A DNA stretch of 64,000 bases from Butyricicoccus_B sp017886875 (GTDB taxonomy: Bacteria > Bacillota > Clostridia > Oscillospirales > Butyricicoccaceae). Each line of letters starts with the position of its first letter. Within the stretch, counting starts at the first letter, position 1. Position numbers and translations under genes: made by a program. The notes under the pieces were generated by a model. That model was given only the letters and a program-made list of their open reading frames with translations. It ran no database searches and had not been told where the DNA came from. The stretch covers positions 1,798,001 through 1,862,000 of the forward strand of contig OZ007036.1 of assembly GCA_963931655.1 (NCBI GenBank). Reading direction: 5' to 3'. This document shows, piece after piece, positions 33,455 through 42,024 of this stretch.

Positions 33455-34723
33455 ATGCAATTACAAGAACTAAACGAAGAAAAGAAAATTGAAAAAGCTG
33501 TGCTTGTTGGTCTTAGTTGTCATTCATTTAAACCAGAAGAAAATTCTGATGAGCGTACTATGGCAGAGCTTGCCGCACTGCTTGAAACAGCAGGCGGCGA
33601 ATGTGTGGCTATGACACTGCAAAACCGCCCAGCACCTGATGCTCGCACTTTTATTGGTGAGGGCAAAGCGGAAGAAATTAAAAATCTTGTAGATGCTAAT
33701 GATGCAAATTTAGTTATTTTTGATAATGAGCTTTCACCATCTCAAATGAGCAATCTTGAGGAATTAACAGGTGTTACTGTACTTGATAGGTCTGCATTGA
33801 TACTTGATATTTTTGCTCAAAGAGCAAGAACAGGAGAGGGTAAACTGCAAGTAGAGCTTGCTCAATATCAATATATTTTACCTAGACTTTCTGGTCTTGG
33901 TAAGTCTATGAGTAGACTTGGTGGCGGTATTGGTACTCGTGGTCCTGGTGAAAGTAAACTGGAAAGCGACAGACGTCATATTAGACGCAGAATAGACAAG
34001 CTAAGAGCTGACCTTGAACAGGTTCGTGCAGTTCGTGCGGTTCAGCGTAGACAACGTCAGAAAACCGAAATGCCACTTGTAGCAATAGTAGGTTATACAA
34101 ATGCGGGTAAATCTACACTGCTTAACTTTTTAACAGATGCAGGTATTGAGGCTAATAACAGATTATTTGACACACTAGACCCCACAACCCGTAAAAAACG
34201 TATCTCAGATACTCAGGAAATTTTATTAAGTGATACAGTAGGCTTTATTAGAAAACTGCCTCATCATTTAGTATCTGCATTTAAGGCAACACTTGAAGAA
34301 CTTAAATATGCAGATTTACTTCTTCATGTTATAGATATATCTGACCCAGATTGGGAAATTCATGAGCAGACTGTTAACAAAGTAATAGAACAGCTTGGTG
34401 CAAACGAAATACCAAAGATTTTAGTTTACAATAAAGCGGATAAATGCGATGTTTTACCATATTTAGAACAGGGAAGTGTTGCAATATCTGCAAAAACAGG
34501 CATGGGCGAACAAGAGCTGCTTTCAGCTATTGAAAAAGCTCTTGGTAAAGGTAAACACCAAATGAAAATGCTCATTCCATACTCTGATGGTTTTGCACTA
34601 GATATAATTCATAGAGAAGCTCAAGTGCTTTCAGTGGAATATGCAGGAGAAGGCACAATAGTTGAAGCTATTATGGACGATAAATTATGTGGTCAAATGA
34701 AAAAATATGAAATAACACAATAA
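33455..34723 (+). CDS. hflX: ribosome-associated GTPase HflX
   Basis: A 422-residue GTPase that splits stalled 70S ribosomes. The N-terminal HflX domain (GEGKAEEI; GPGESKLESDRRHIRRR coiled-coil linker near 170) precedes the G domain with G1 GYTNAGKST, G3 DTVGF and G4 NKAD; a C-terminal extension is present. TAGGAGGG precedes the ATG. I see no promoter of its own after the rpmE terminator, so partial read-through from rpmE is likely. Confidence 0.95.
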   Translation: MQLQELNEEKKIEKAVLVGLSCHSFKPEENSDERTMAELAALLETAGGECVAMTLQNRPAPDARTFIGEGKAEEIKNLVDANDANLVIFDNELSPSQMSNLEELTGVTVLDRSALILDIFAQRARTGEGKLQVELAQYQYILPRLSGLGKSMSRLGGGIGTRGPGESKLESDRRHIRRRIDKLRADLEQVRAVRAVQRRQRQKTEMPLVAIVGYTNAGKSTLLNFLTDAGIEANNRLFDTLDPTTRKKRISDTQEILLSDTVGFIRKLPHHLVSAFKATLEELKYADLLLHVIDISDPDWEIHEQTVNKVIEQLGANEIPKILVYNKADKCDVLPYLEQGSVAISAKTGMGEQELLSAIEKALGKGKHQMKMLIPYSDGFALDIIHREAQVLSVEYAGEGTIVEAIMDDKLCGQMKKYEITQ

Positions 34724-34744
34724 GCTAAATCGGGAGGTGAGCAC

Positions 34745-35377
34745 ATGAAAGATTATTTTATACCGTTTGAACCCTATGGTGAGGATAATTTTATAGAAAA
34801 ACGTTCCAAATTTACGGGTAGATTATGGCATGTGGAAACACCCGAAGAAGCAACAGAAAAAATAAAACAAATGCGTGAAACCTATTGGGACGCTGCACAT
34901 AATTGTTGGGCGTATATTTTGCGTGATGGTAATATAATGCGTTATTCTGATGATGGAGAGCCACAAGGTACAGCAGGTATGCCAATACTTGAGGTTTTAA
35001 GACATGAAAATCTAGTTGATGTTTGCTGTGTTGTTACCAGATATTTTGGCGGTATATTACTTGGAACTGGTGGACTTGTTAGAGCATATACTAAAGGTAC
35101 ACAAATAGCAGTAGCTGCTGCTGGTGTTAAACAAATGAGTATGTTTTCAGTTGTGCTTATAGCTTGCCCTTATTCACTGCTTGGAATTATACAGCAAATA
35201 TTACCAGAACTAAACTGCACCATAGAGGAAACCGATTATGGTGCAGATGTCACACTCACTTGTACAGTGCCTGAAGGTACTGAAAATGCACTTAATAAAG
35301 CTCTTGCAGATGCCACAGCGGGACAAGTTTCAGCTGAAGTTATTGAGACTAAATTTATAGGCAGACGCATAAAATAA
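34745..35377 (+). CDS. yigZ: YigZ/IMPACT (UPF0029) family protein
   Basis: A 210-residue protein. The N-terminal IMPACT domain carries EKRSKFTGR, DAAHNCWAYILRDG and the SDDGEPQGTAGMPIL and TRYFGGILLGTGGLVRAY signatures; a small ferredoxin-like C-terminal domain follows. The family is linked by sequence to translation control; its biochemical role is unclear. GGGAGGTGA precedes the ATG, 21 bp after hflX, so both share a transcript. Confidence 0.9.
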   Translation: MKDYFIPFEPYGEDNFIEKRSKFTGRLWHVETPEEATEKIKQMRETYWDAAHNCWAYILRDGNIMRYSDDGEPQGTAGMPILEVLRHENLVDVCCVVTRYFGGILLGTGGLVRAYTKGTQIAVAAAGVKQMSMFSVVLIACPYSLLGIIQQILPELNCTIEETDYGADVTLTCTVPEGTENALNKALADATAGQVSAEVIETKFIGRRIK

Positions 35378-35404
35378 AATTTCTTAAAAAATTATAAAAA
35401 ACTG

Positions 35405-35433
35405 TTGACAAATAAAATATACAGTGATATACT
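35405..35433 (+). promoter_or_regulatory. promoter of tRNA-Pro copy 1
   Basis: TTGACA (35405-35410) and TATACT (35428-35433) have a 17-bp spacer. The transcript opens with hairpin GCTGTCA/TGACAGC (35440-35464), 7 nt before the tRNA. Confidence 0.85.
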
Positions 35434-35471
35434 ATAAAAGCTGTCAGCGAGAAGGTGTGACAGCTTAATAA

Positions 35472-35547
35472 CGAGGTGTAGCGCAGCTGGTAGCGCGCCT
35501 GTTTTGGGAGCAGGATGCCGCAGGTTCAAGTCCTGTCACCTCGACCA
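35472..35547 (+). tRNA. tRNA-Pro (anticodon TGG), copy 1
   Basis: A 76-nt cloverleaf with acceptor CGAGGTG/CACCTCG, an anticodon loop TTTGGGA giving TGG, T-arm GCAGG/CCTGT with TTCAAGT, discriminator A and encoded CCA. Confidence 0.96.
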
Positions 35548-35550
35548 TCT

Positions 35551-35590
35551 AAAACGTGTAGATTTTTTATCTGCACGTTTTATTTTTTTA
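35551..35590 (+). terminator. terminator of tRNA-Pro copy 1
   Basis: Stem AAACGTGTAGAT/ATCTGCACGTTT (one T-G pair), then TATTTTTTT. Confidence 0.85.
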
Positions 35591-35639
35591 GTATATGTCG
35601 AACTTTATAAAAAAATATATAAAAAACTCAAAATTAGTA

Positions 35640-35668
35640 TTGACAAAAAATATATATAGTGATATACT
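35640..35668 (+). promoter_or_regulatory. promoter of tRNA-Pro copy 2
   Basis: TTGACA (35640-35645) and TATACT (35663-35668) have a 17-bp spacer; the leader hairpin is at 35675-35699. Confidence 0.85.
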
Positions 35669-35705
35669 ATAAAAGCTGTCAGCGAAAAAGCATGACAGCT
35701 AATAA

Positions 35706-35781
35706 CGAGGTGTAGCGCAGCTGGTAGCGCGCCTGTTTTGGGAGCAGGATGCCGCAGGTTCAAGTCCTGTCACCTCGACCA
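35706..35781 (+). tRNA. tRNA-Pro (anticodon TGG), copy 2
   Basis: Identical to copy 1 over all 76 bases, CCA included. Confidence 0.96.
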
Positions 35782-35784
35782 CCT

Positions 35785-35822
35785 AAAGCGTGTAGATTAT
35801 TTTCTACACGCTTTATTTTTTT
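35785..35822 (+). terminator. terminator of tRNA-Pro copy 2
   Basis: A perfect 12-bp stem, AAAGCGTGTAGA and its complement, then a T run. Compared with copy 1, an A-T pair has become G-C and a T-G pair has become T-A. Confidence 0.87.
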
Positions 35823-35892
35823 GCCTATTGAAACATTAGTAAAAAAATGATAGCATAATCTTGTAAAAAATTATTATTAGAGGTTTACTATC

Positions 35893-36114
35893 ATGGCTGA
35901 AATCTTTTATTTACCAATAACTAATGAAGATGAGCTATATCAAATGAGCTCAAATGAGCTTATAGTTCTACTCAAAAACTTGAATATGCAAATTGAGCAG
36001 TTAAATCAAGATGAACCAGAGGACATGATGAGTGAAGAATATGAAATCTGGGGAGATAAACACGAAAAACTAGAGGATTTAATAGATATAATTTCCGAAA
36101 TATTAGATAAGTAA
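35893..36114 (+). CDS. small acidic hypothetical protein
   Basis: 73 residues, very acidic (rich in Glu and Asp), predicted all helical with two amphipathic segments (about 12-40 and 48-73). There is no signal, membrane helix or Cys. A weak AGAGG site and a nearby downstream terminator support a real gene. I do not recognise a family. It is convergent with the SLOG gene; its shape would suit a small protein partner or nucleic-acid mimic, but that is speculation. Confidence 0.6.
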   Translation: MAEIFYLPITNEDELYQMSSNELIVLLKNLNMQIEQLNQDEPEDMMSEEYEIWGDKHEKLEDLIDIISEILDK

Positions 36115-36146
36115 AAAAACACATCGGCAAAAAGATGTGTTTTTTA
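36113..36146 (+). terminator. terminator after the small acidic gene
   Basis: Stem AAAAAACACATC/GATGTGTTTTTT with an 8-nt loop; works in both directions. Confidence 0.85.
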
Positions 36147-36178
36147 ATAATAATAAATGTCAAAAAATGTACATTTTA

Positions 36179-36523
36179 TTAATCGTGACAAGGTAAAACC
36201 TTCAAAGATGTATTTGTTTCTATACAATATTTCATAATAAAACTAGAACCTCTTGATTTTCCGTCCCAAAGAACTAAAACATAATCAGCTAGGAAAACTA
36301 TTTGTTCATTGCGTCTTATAGTTGCTGCTCGACCATATTTAGAATAATCCGGCAAAATCTCTATATAATTAAGTTGATTTTCTTCAGCATATATTTTTGC
36401 AAGAGTGTCTGCACCTTTTGAACCGCCTGATATAATTGTGCTTGCACCTTGTGGAACTTTGCTGCAAAGCAACTTATAATATCTTTCGTCAACGCTGCGA
36501 GAACCAACAATAGCTACTTTCAT
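36179..36523 (-). CDS. SLOG-domain (DUF2493/YspA-like) protein
   Basis: 114 residues with a Rossmann-like SLOG fold. An opening MKVAIVGSR strand-loop, the SGGSKGADTLA nucleotide-binding loop near residue 33, IRRNEQI near 70 and VLVLWDGKSRGS near 83 match the DUF2493 group. The fold binds nucleotides or nucleotide-derived signals; some relatives sit in phage or stress loci. It is a single-gene unit with its own promoter. The ligand is unknown. Confidence 0.82.
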   Translation of the reverse strand: MKVAIVGSRSVDERYYKLLCSKVPQGASTIISGGSKGADTLAKIYAEENQLNYIEILPDYSKYGRAATIRRNEQIVFLADYVLVLWDGKSRGSSFIMKYCIETNTSLKVLPCHD

Positions 36524-36555
36524 AATAAAAAGCCTCTTAAAATTTATTATAACAC

Positions 36556-36585
36556 ATTATAGCATTTTTAAAATGTAAAAATCAA
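36556..36585 (-). promoter_or_regulatory. promoter of the SLOG gene
   Basis: On the minus strand, TTGATT (36580-36585) and TATAAT (36556-36561) have an 18-bp spacer. Confidence 0.6.
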
Positions 36586-36692
36586 GCAGATGACTAAAAT
36601 AAGGAATAAAACCAAATCTTATTTGTTATTACAAACAATCTCAGCTTTTTTTTTATTGTTTTGTGGAATAGTAAATGCAGGAGGTGAATGTT

Positions 36693-37688
36693 TTGAAAAA
36701 ACTAACTGCATGTATAATAACATTTTTATTTACGCTTTCTATTTCAGCAGGTGCAGTAAATCATGACATGCTTATTCCTGTGGGTAGAGCTGTGGGAATA
36801 CAAATGTCATCACAAGGTTTGCTTGTTGAAGGTGTATCACCAGTTGATACTTCAAATGGTCAGCAAAATCCAGCAGAAAAAGCTGGTATTAAAACAGGTG
36901 ATATAATAATTAGCGTAAACGATGAAAAAATGCAAGATGGTGCTAGTTTCCAAAAAGCGGTTTCATTATCAGGCGAAAATCCTATAAAAATAAAAATTAT
37001 GCGTGGTGATGAACAAAAAGAGATAAATGTAACACCTGTAAAGGATACAAACGGTGTTTGTAAATTAGGTATTCGTGTGCGTGATACTATAAATGGTATA
37101 GGCACAATAACCTATGTAGATGCTGATACGGGTGAATATGGTTCACTAGGTCATGGCATATGTAGCGGTGAAAATGGACTTTTAATACCATTAAAACAAG
37201 GTAGCTTGATGCAAGCTTCAGTTAGTAGAGTAGTAAAGGGTATAGCAGGTACTCCGGGTTGCTTACAAGGCGATTTTAATACTGAATATGATATCGGCAC
37301 AGTTGAAAAAAATACTTTAACTGGTATTTATGGCACATTTACTGATAACTCATATTATAAAAATTTAAAACCGATGGAAGTTGCAAGTTCAGATGAAATT
37401 AAAACTGGTCAGGCTATAATTTTATCAAATATAGCGGGAGAAGAAGTCAAGGAATATACCTGTGAAATTGAAAAGGTATATGGTGCAGGTGGTGAATACG
37501 ATAGAAGTATGACCATTTGTATAACAGATGATACACTTATTGAAAAAACTGGTGGTATAGTCCAAGGTATGAGTGGTAGTCCTGTTATACAAAACGGAAA
37601 AATTATCGGTGCTGTAACTCATGTTTTAGTCAGCGACCCAACAAGAGGTTATGCAATACAAATAGAAAAAATGCTAGAAAAAGCTTGA
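36693..37688 (+). CDS. spoIVB: SpoIVB peptidase
   Basis: A 331-residue S55-family serine protease that signals from the forespore to activate the pro-sigma-K processing complex. An N-terminal signal/anchor helix is followed by a PDZ domain (about 35-120, with AEKAGIKTGDIIISV) and the protease domain with GSLGHG (His) and the catalytic Ser in GMSGSPV, then VTHVLVSDPTRGY. AGGAGGTG (36679-36686) points to TTG at 36693 as the start; an ATG at 36675 lies upstream of that site. It directly precedes spo0A, the usual Firmicutes order. Confidence 0.93.
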   Translation: MKKLTACIITFLFTLSISAGAVNHDMLIPVGRAVGIQMSSQGLLVEGVSPVDTSNGQQNPAEKAGIKTGDIIISVNDEKMQDGASFQKAVSLSGENPIKIKIMRGDEQKEINVTPVKDTNGVCKLGIRVRDTINGIGTITYVDADTGEYGSLGHGICSGENGLLIPLKQGSLMQASVSRVVKGIAGTPGCLQGDFNTEYDIGTVEKNTLTGIYGTFTDNSYYKNLKPMEVASSDEIKTGQAIILSNIAGEEVKEYTCEIEKVYGAGGEYDRSMTICITDDTLIEKTGGIVQGMSGSPVIQNGKIIGAVTHVLVSDPTRGYAIQIEKMLEKA

Positions 37689-37710
37689 TTAATTTATTTT
37701 TTTGGCACAA

Positions 37711-37730
37711 ATGTCGAAAAAAGTCGAAAA
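37711..37730 (+). promoter_or_regulatory. Spo0A boxes upstream of spo0A
   Basis: TGTCGAA (37712-37718) is followed by AGTCGAAA, two adjacent 0A-like boxes 10-11 bp apart, 130 bp before spo0A. A candidate sigma-A promoter, TTGTTA (37769-37774) with TAAATT (37792-37797), lies downstream of them. Confidence 0.6.
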
Positions 37731-37852
37731 AGATAAATAGAAAAATATAGAAAATTATCTTGAGATACTTGTTATTTTGTCATTAGTATGGTAAATTATG
37801 GATAATGAAAGTGAGATTATAAAATAAACACATGTGAAAGGTGAATGACATC

Positions 37853-38617
37853 ATGGATAACAAAATTAAAGTATTACTTGCCGATAGCGACCGAGAATTT
37901 TGCAGCTTTGTAGAAGAAAGCTTTGCAAAAAATGATAAGATAGAGCTTGTTGGCGTGACTTCAAGTGGACGTGAAACCTTAACTATAGCGGAAAACACAG
38001 ATTATGATTTACTGCTTATAGATTTAATGCTCCCAGATATTGACGGGCTAAGTGTTATACAATCATTAAATGAAACCAAAAAAGATAAGGGTATATTTGT
38101 TGTTTCTGCTTTTGCAAGTGTTGAAGCAGCAACAGAATGTTCTAAATTTGGCGTAAGTCATTTTATGTGCAAACCACTGGATATTAAAACTCTCACAAAG
38201 CGTATTTTAAACTGGAAAAATACAAAAGCTCAAATTATTCCAGTTTCTCCTCAAAATCAGGCTGTAGCACTTGAAGTTAAAGTAACAGAGGTTATCCATC
38301 AAGTAGGTGTTCCAGCTCATATTAAAGGATATCAATATCTAAGAGAAGCTATTATGATGGCTGTTGAAGATATGAATTCTGTTGGAGCGATAACAAAAAT
38401 TCTTTATCCTGCAATCGCTAAACAATTTAAAACAACTTCTTCAAGAGTTGAACGTGCTATACGTCATGCTATTGAAGTTGCATGGGATAGAGGTGACCTT
38501 GAAACCCTGCAAAGCTATTTTGGTTACACTGTTTCTGGTATCAAAGGCAAACCAACCAATAGCGAGTTTATCTCTATGATTGCGGATAGACTTAGATTAG
38601 AATTAAAATTTGGTTAA
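37853..38617 (+). CDS. spo0A: sporulation master regulator Spo0A
   Basis: A 254-residue response regulator. The receiver domain (1-125) has the phospho-Asp in LLLIDLMLPDIDG, Ser in VVSAFAS and Lys in CKPLD; the acidic pocket reads ADSD rather than the common ADDN. The C-terminal Spo0A DNA-binding domain (about 145-254) has TTSSRVERAIRHAIEVAW. I chose the ATG at 37853, 9 bases after AAAGGTG. The linker is short. Autoregulation through the 0A-like boxes upstream is likely. Confidence 0.96.
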   Translation: MDNKIKVLLADSDREFCSFVEESFAKNDKIELVGVTSSGRETLTIAENTDYDLLLIDLMLPDIDGLSVIQSLNETKKDKGIFVVSAFASVEAATECSKFGVSHFMCKPLDIKTLTKRILNWKNTKAQIIPVSPQNQAVALEVKVTEVIHQVGVPAHIKGYQYLREAIMMAVEDMNSVGAITKILYPAIAKQFKTTSSRVERAIRHAIEVAWDRGDLETLQSYFGYTVSGIKGKPTNSEFISMIADRLRLELKFG

Positions 38618-38632
38618 AATATAAAATTTTTA

Positions 38633-38662
38633 GGTCTGAAGGCTAATCTTCAGACCTTTTTT
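38633..38662 (+). terminator. terminator after spo0A
   Basis: A 9-bp stem (GGTCTGAAG) with a 6-nt loop and a T run. Confidence 0.9.
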
Positions 38663-38717
38663 GTTAATATCTACAAACAAAACGCATGAATTACACTAGC
38701 TTTCGTAGGTGCATTTA

Positions 38718-38746
38718 TTGTTTAAAATTTTAAAATATGTTATCAT
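38718..38746 (+). promoter_or_regulatory. lepA promoter
   Basis: TTGTTT (38718-38723) and TATCAT (38741-38746) have a 17-bp spacer. Confidence 0.55.
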
Positions 38747-38787
38747 AATAAACAGTAATTATTTATTATTTATAAAGGAGTTTTGGC

Positions 38788-40596
38788 GTGAGGTCACAAG
38801 ATAAAATTCGTAATTTTTCTATAATTGCACATATTGACCATGGTAAATCCACTTTGGCTGACAGGCTTTTAGAACAATGTCAGGCAGTTTCCCAAAGAGA
38901 AATGGAAGAACAGCTCTTAGATAATATGGATTTAGAGCGTGAACGTGGTATCACTATTAAAGCTCGTGCAGTTCGTATGGAATATAAAGCTGATGATGGC
39001 GAAACTTATCATATAAATCTTATTGATACCCCTGGACATGTTGACTTTAATTATGAAGTTTCTCGTTCACTTGCTGCATGTGAAGGTGCACTTCTTGTTG
39101 TTGATGCTGCACAGGGAATAGAGGCTCAAACACTTGGTAACACTTATCTCGCTATTGATGCAGGGTTGGAGGTTTTACCTATTGTTAATAAAATCGACCT
39201 GCCAGCAGCAGACCCACAAAGGGTTAAACAGGAAATAGAAGATATTATCGGTGTGCCAGCTATGGACGCACCAGAGATTTCCGCAAAAATGGGCATAAAT
39301 ATCCATGATGTAATGGAAGATATTGTCGCAAATGTGCCAGCTCCTAACGGTGATGAAAATAAACCGCTTAGAGCACTTATTTTTGATAGCCAATACGACC
39401 CATATAAAGGTGTTATTGTTTATATGCGTCTTATGGACGGTCATATTAAAGCGGGTATGAAAGTTAAAATGATGGCAACTGGTGCAGAATTTCAGGTTAT
39501 TGAGTGTGGTTATCTGCACCCGCTTGGACTTTCTCCACAAGATGCTTTATATGCTGGTGAAGTTGGCTATTTCACTGCATCTATTAAAAAAGTATCAGAT
39601 ACTCGTGTAGGTGATACTGTAACTGAGGTTGATAATCCAACAAGTGAGCCTTTAGCCGGTTATAGACCTGCACAACCTATGGTTTATTGTGGTATATACA
39701 CAGAGGACGGTTCTAAATATCCAGATTTGCGTGATGCTTTGGAAAAATTACAGCTAAATGATGCTGCATTGTCATTTGAGCCAGAAAGCTCTGTTGCTCT
39801 TGGTTTTGGTTTCCGTTGTGGTTTCCTTGGTATGCTCCATATGGAAATTATACAAGAGCGTTTGGAACGTGAATTTGACCTCGATTTAGTAACAACTTTA
39901 CCATCTGTTATTTATGAAATTGTAAAAACCGATGGCACAACTGTTTATTGTGATAATCCTCATGATTATCCAGACCCTGCCCAAATTGAGGAGGCGAGAG
40001 AGCCTTTTGTTAAAGCATCTATTATAACTCCTCAAGAATTTGTGGGTAATATTATGCCAATGTGTCAAGAAAGACGTTCAATTTTTAAAGATATGGTATA
40101 TCTTGACTCAACTCTTGTTGAGCTTCACTATGAAATGCCAACTAATGAAATTATCTATGATTTTTTTGACGCTTTAAAGGCTAGAACTAAGGGTTATGCT
40201 TCTCTTGATTATGAATTATCAGATTATAGAAAGAGCGACCTTGTAAAAGTTGATATGCTGCTTAATGGTGACCAAGTGGACGCACTTTCATTTATTGCAC
40301 ATAAAGATATGGCTTATGCAAGAGCTAGACGCATTTGTGAAAAGCTAAAGGATAATATTCCACGTCAGCTATTTGAAGTGCCAATTCAAGCGGCAATAGG
40401 TGGAAAAGTTATCGCTCGTGAAACTGTTAAGGCTATGCGTAAAGATGTACTCGCCAAATGTTATGGTGGTGATATCACCCGTAAGAAAAAGCTGCTTGAA
40501 AAGCAAAAGGAAGGCAAAAAGAAAATGCGTTCTCTTGGTACTGTTCAAGTACCAACCGAAGCTTTCCTTGCTGTGCTTAAACTTGATGATGAATAA
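38788..40596 (+). CDS. lepA: elongation factor 4 (LepA)
   Basis: A 602-residue translational GTPase. G motifs are AHIDHGKSTLADRLL, DTPGHVDF and NKIDLP; the EF-G-like domains and the unique C-terminal domain (ARETVKAMRKDVLAKCYGGD) are complete. The start is GTG after AAAGGAG. Its end overlaps hemW. In Bacillus gpr, spoIIP and lepA-hemN adjoin; here gpr-spoIIP lies 7 kb away on the other strand. Confidence 0.97.
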   Translation: MRSQDKIRNFSIIAHIDHGKSTLADRLLEQCQAVSQREMEEQLLDNMDLERERGITIKARAVRMEYKADDGETYHINLIDTPGHVDFNYEVSRSLAACEGALLVVDAAQGIEAQTLGNTYLAIDAGLEVLPIVNKIDLPAADPQRVKQEIEDIIGVPAMDAPEISAKMGINIHDVMEDIVANVPAPNGDENKPLRALIFDSQYDPYKGVIVYMRLMDGHIKAGMKVKMMATGAEFQVIECGYLHPLGLSPQDALYAGEVGYFTASIKKVSDTRVGDTVTEVDNPTSEPLAGYRPAQPMVYCGIYTEDGSKYPDLRDALEKLQLNDAALSFEPESSVALGFGFRCGFLGMLHMEIIQERLEREFDLDLVTTLPSVIYEIVKTDGTTVYCDNPHDYPDPAQIEEAREPFVKASIITPQEFVGNIMPMCQERRSIFKDMVYLDSTLVELHYEMPTNEIIYDFFDALKARTKGYASLDYELSDYRKSDLVKVDMLLNGDQVDALSFIAHKDMAYARARRICEKLKDNIPRQLFEVPIQAAIGGKVIARETVKAMRKDVLAKCYGGDITRKKKLLEKQKEGKKKMRSLGTVQVPTEAFLAVLKLDDE

Positions 40597-41704
40597 ACTA
40601 GGGCTTTATATTCATATTCCGTTTTGTGCGTCAAAATGTAGTTATTGTGATTTTTATTCATTTGCTGCAAATGATAGTCAAATAGATGAATATATAAAGG
40701 CATTAATTAAAGAAATTAAAAGCTGGTCTGAAAGATGTAAACAATATGTGGTGGACACCGTTTATTTTGGTGGTGGTACTCCATCACTTATTGGTGGTGA
40801 AAGATTGGCGGAAATAATTAAAACTATATACAATAGTTTTAATGTTCAGTTAGATGCAGAAATAACAGTTGAATGTAACCCAGACAGCATAAACGAAGAT
40901 TTATTATTAAATCTAAAAAAAGTAAATGTTAATAGGCTTTCAATAGGCGTTCAAGCTATGCAAGATGATATGCTTAAAAGCCTTTCAAGACGTCATACAG
41001 CTTTGCAGGCTAAACAGGCGGTAAGGCTCGCTAAAAAGCATGGATTTAATAATATTTCGCTTGATTTAATGTATGCACTGCCAAACCAAACTATTGATAT
41101 GGTGCTTGATAGCTTAAATCAAATGCTAGAGCTTGAGCCAGTTCATTTATCATGTTATGCACTCAAGGTCGAGGAGGGTACACCTCTTGCAAAACAAAAT
41201 CCTATTTTACCAGATGAAGATATTTCCGCTGATATGTATAATGCAATCTGTGAAACACTAAAAAAACATGGTTTTAAGCATTATGAAATATCTAATTGGG
41301 CAAAAAGCGGCTATTATTCAAGACATAATTCACGTTATTGGGATTTATCTGAGTATTTAGGAATAGGCTCATCAGCACATTCACTGTTTAATGGCAAAAG
41401 ATTTGAATATTCAGCTAATATAAATGATTTTATCTTAGGGGTTAAACCAATAGAAGAAGAACATATAAATGGTTTTGGTCAAGCTGAAGAATTTATTATG
41501 TTGGCACTTAGAACCTCAAAAGGGATAAATTCATTTGAGTATGAGCAAAAATTTAATAAACCATTTAAGCCCATTGCAAAAGCTTTAAAAAAATATATAG
41601 CTTATGGTTTTGTTCAAAATATAGATAATACATGGAATTTTACAGAGAAAGGTTTCCTTGTATCAAATACGATTTTATCTGATGTTTTAACATCGGTAGA
41701 ATAA
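40589..41704 (+). CDS. hemW: radical SAM heme chaperone HemW
   Basis: A 371-residue radical SAM protein starting almost at once with GLYIHIPFCASKCSYCDF, which holds the CxxxCxxC cluster motif plus the extra Cys typical of HemW; GGGTPS and the HemN-type C-terminal domain follow. I place the start at ATG 40589 (or 40586), overlapping lepA; there is no strong ribosome site, so translation is coupled. HemW inserts heme into target proteins; older annotation as coproporphyrinogen oxidase is less likely. Confidence 0.9.
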   Translation: MNKLGLYIHIPFCASKCSYCDFYSFAANDSQIDEYIKALIKEIKSWSERCKQYVVDTVYFGGGTPSLIGGERLAEIIKTIYNSFNVQLDAEITVECNPDSINEDLLLNLKKVNVNRLSIGVQAMQDDMLKSLSRRHTALQAKQAVRLAKKHGFNNISLDLMYALPNQTIDMVLDSLNQMLELEPVHLSCYALKVEEGTPLAKQNPILPDEDISADMYNAICETLKKHGFKHYEISNWAKSGYYSRHNSRYWDLSEYLGIGSSAHSLFNGKRFEYSANINDFILGVKPIEEEHINGFGQAEEFIMLALRTSKGINSFEYEQKFNKPFKPIAKALKKYIAYGFVQNIDNTWNFTEKGFLVSNTILSDVLTSVE

Positions 41705-41738
41705 ATAAACTTTTTTTATAATTTTGGAGGTAAATAAA

Positions 41739-42008
41739 ATGCGTGCAGTGATTACCGTAGTAGGCAAAGACCGTACAGGCATTATCGCAAAAATTTCAGA
41801 AACACTTTGCAAATGTGATGTAAACATTCAGGATATAGCTCAGAATGTTATGGAAGAACTATTTGCAATGGTTATGCTGGTTGATATCAGCAAATGTAAC
41901 ATTGATTTTAGTAGTTTAGTTGAAGCACTAGATAAAGATGGTGAAGAAATGGGCATGAAGGTACACTGTATGCATGAGGATATCTTCAATGCAATGCACC
42001 GTATTTAA
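41739..42008 (+). CDS. ACT-domain protein (UPF0237)
   Basis: An 89-residue single ACT domain (MRAVITVVGKDRTGIIAKISETL). It probably senses a small ligand such as an amino acid. TGGAGG precedes the ATG at 41739; an upstream TTG would place the start in front of the ribosome site. It always travels with the PFL gene that follows 16 bp later, so the two likely act together. Confidence 0.9.
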   Translation: MRAVITVVGKDRTGIIAKISETLCKCDVNIQDIAQNVMEELFAMVMLVDISKCNIDFSSLVEALDKDGEEMGMKVHCMHEDIFNAMHRI

Positions 42009-42024
42009 TGGAGGATAAAGACCA

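Larger units (their letters stand above)
35405..35822 (+). repeat. tandem duplication of a tRNA-Pro transcription unit
   Basis: Two copies with a period of about 235 bp each hold promoter, leader hairpin, identical tRNA and terminator. The leader stems are identical while their loops differ. The terminator stems differ by changes that keep pairing. The interval 35378-35892 holds nothing else. Confidence 0.9.

Noticed and set aside
40400..40588. N-terminal extension of hemW inside lepA
   Set aside because: It only reads lepA in another frame; homology to HemW begins at 40589.
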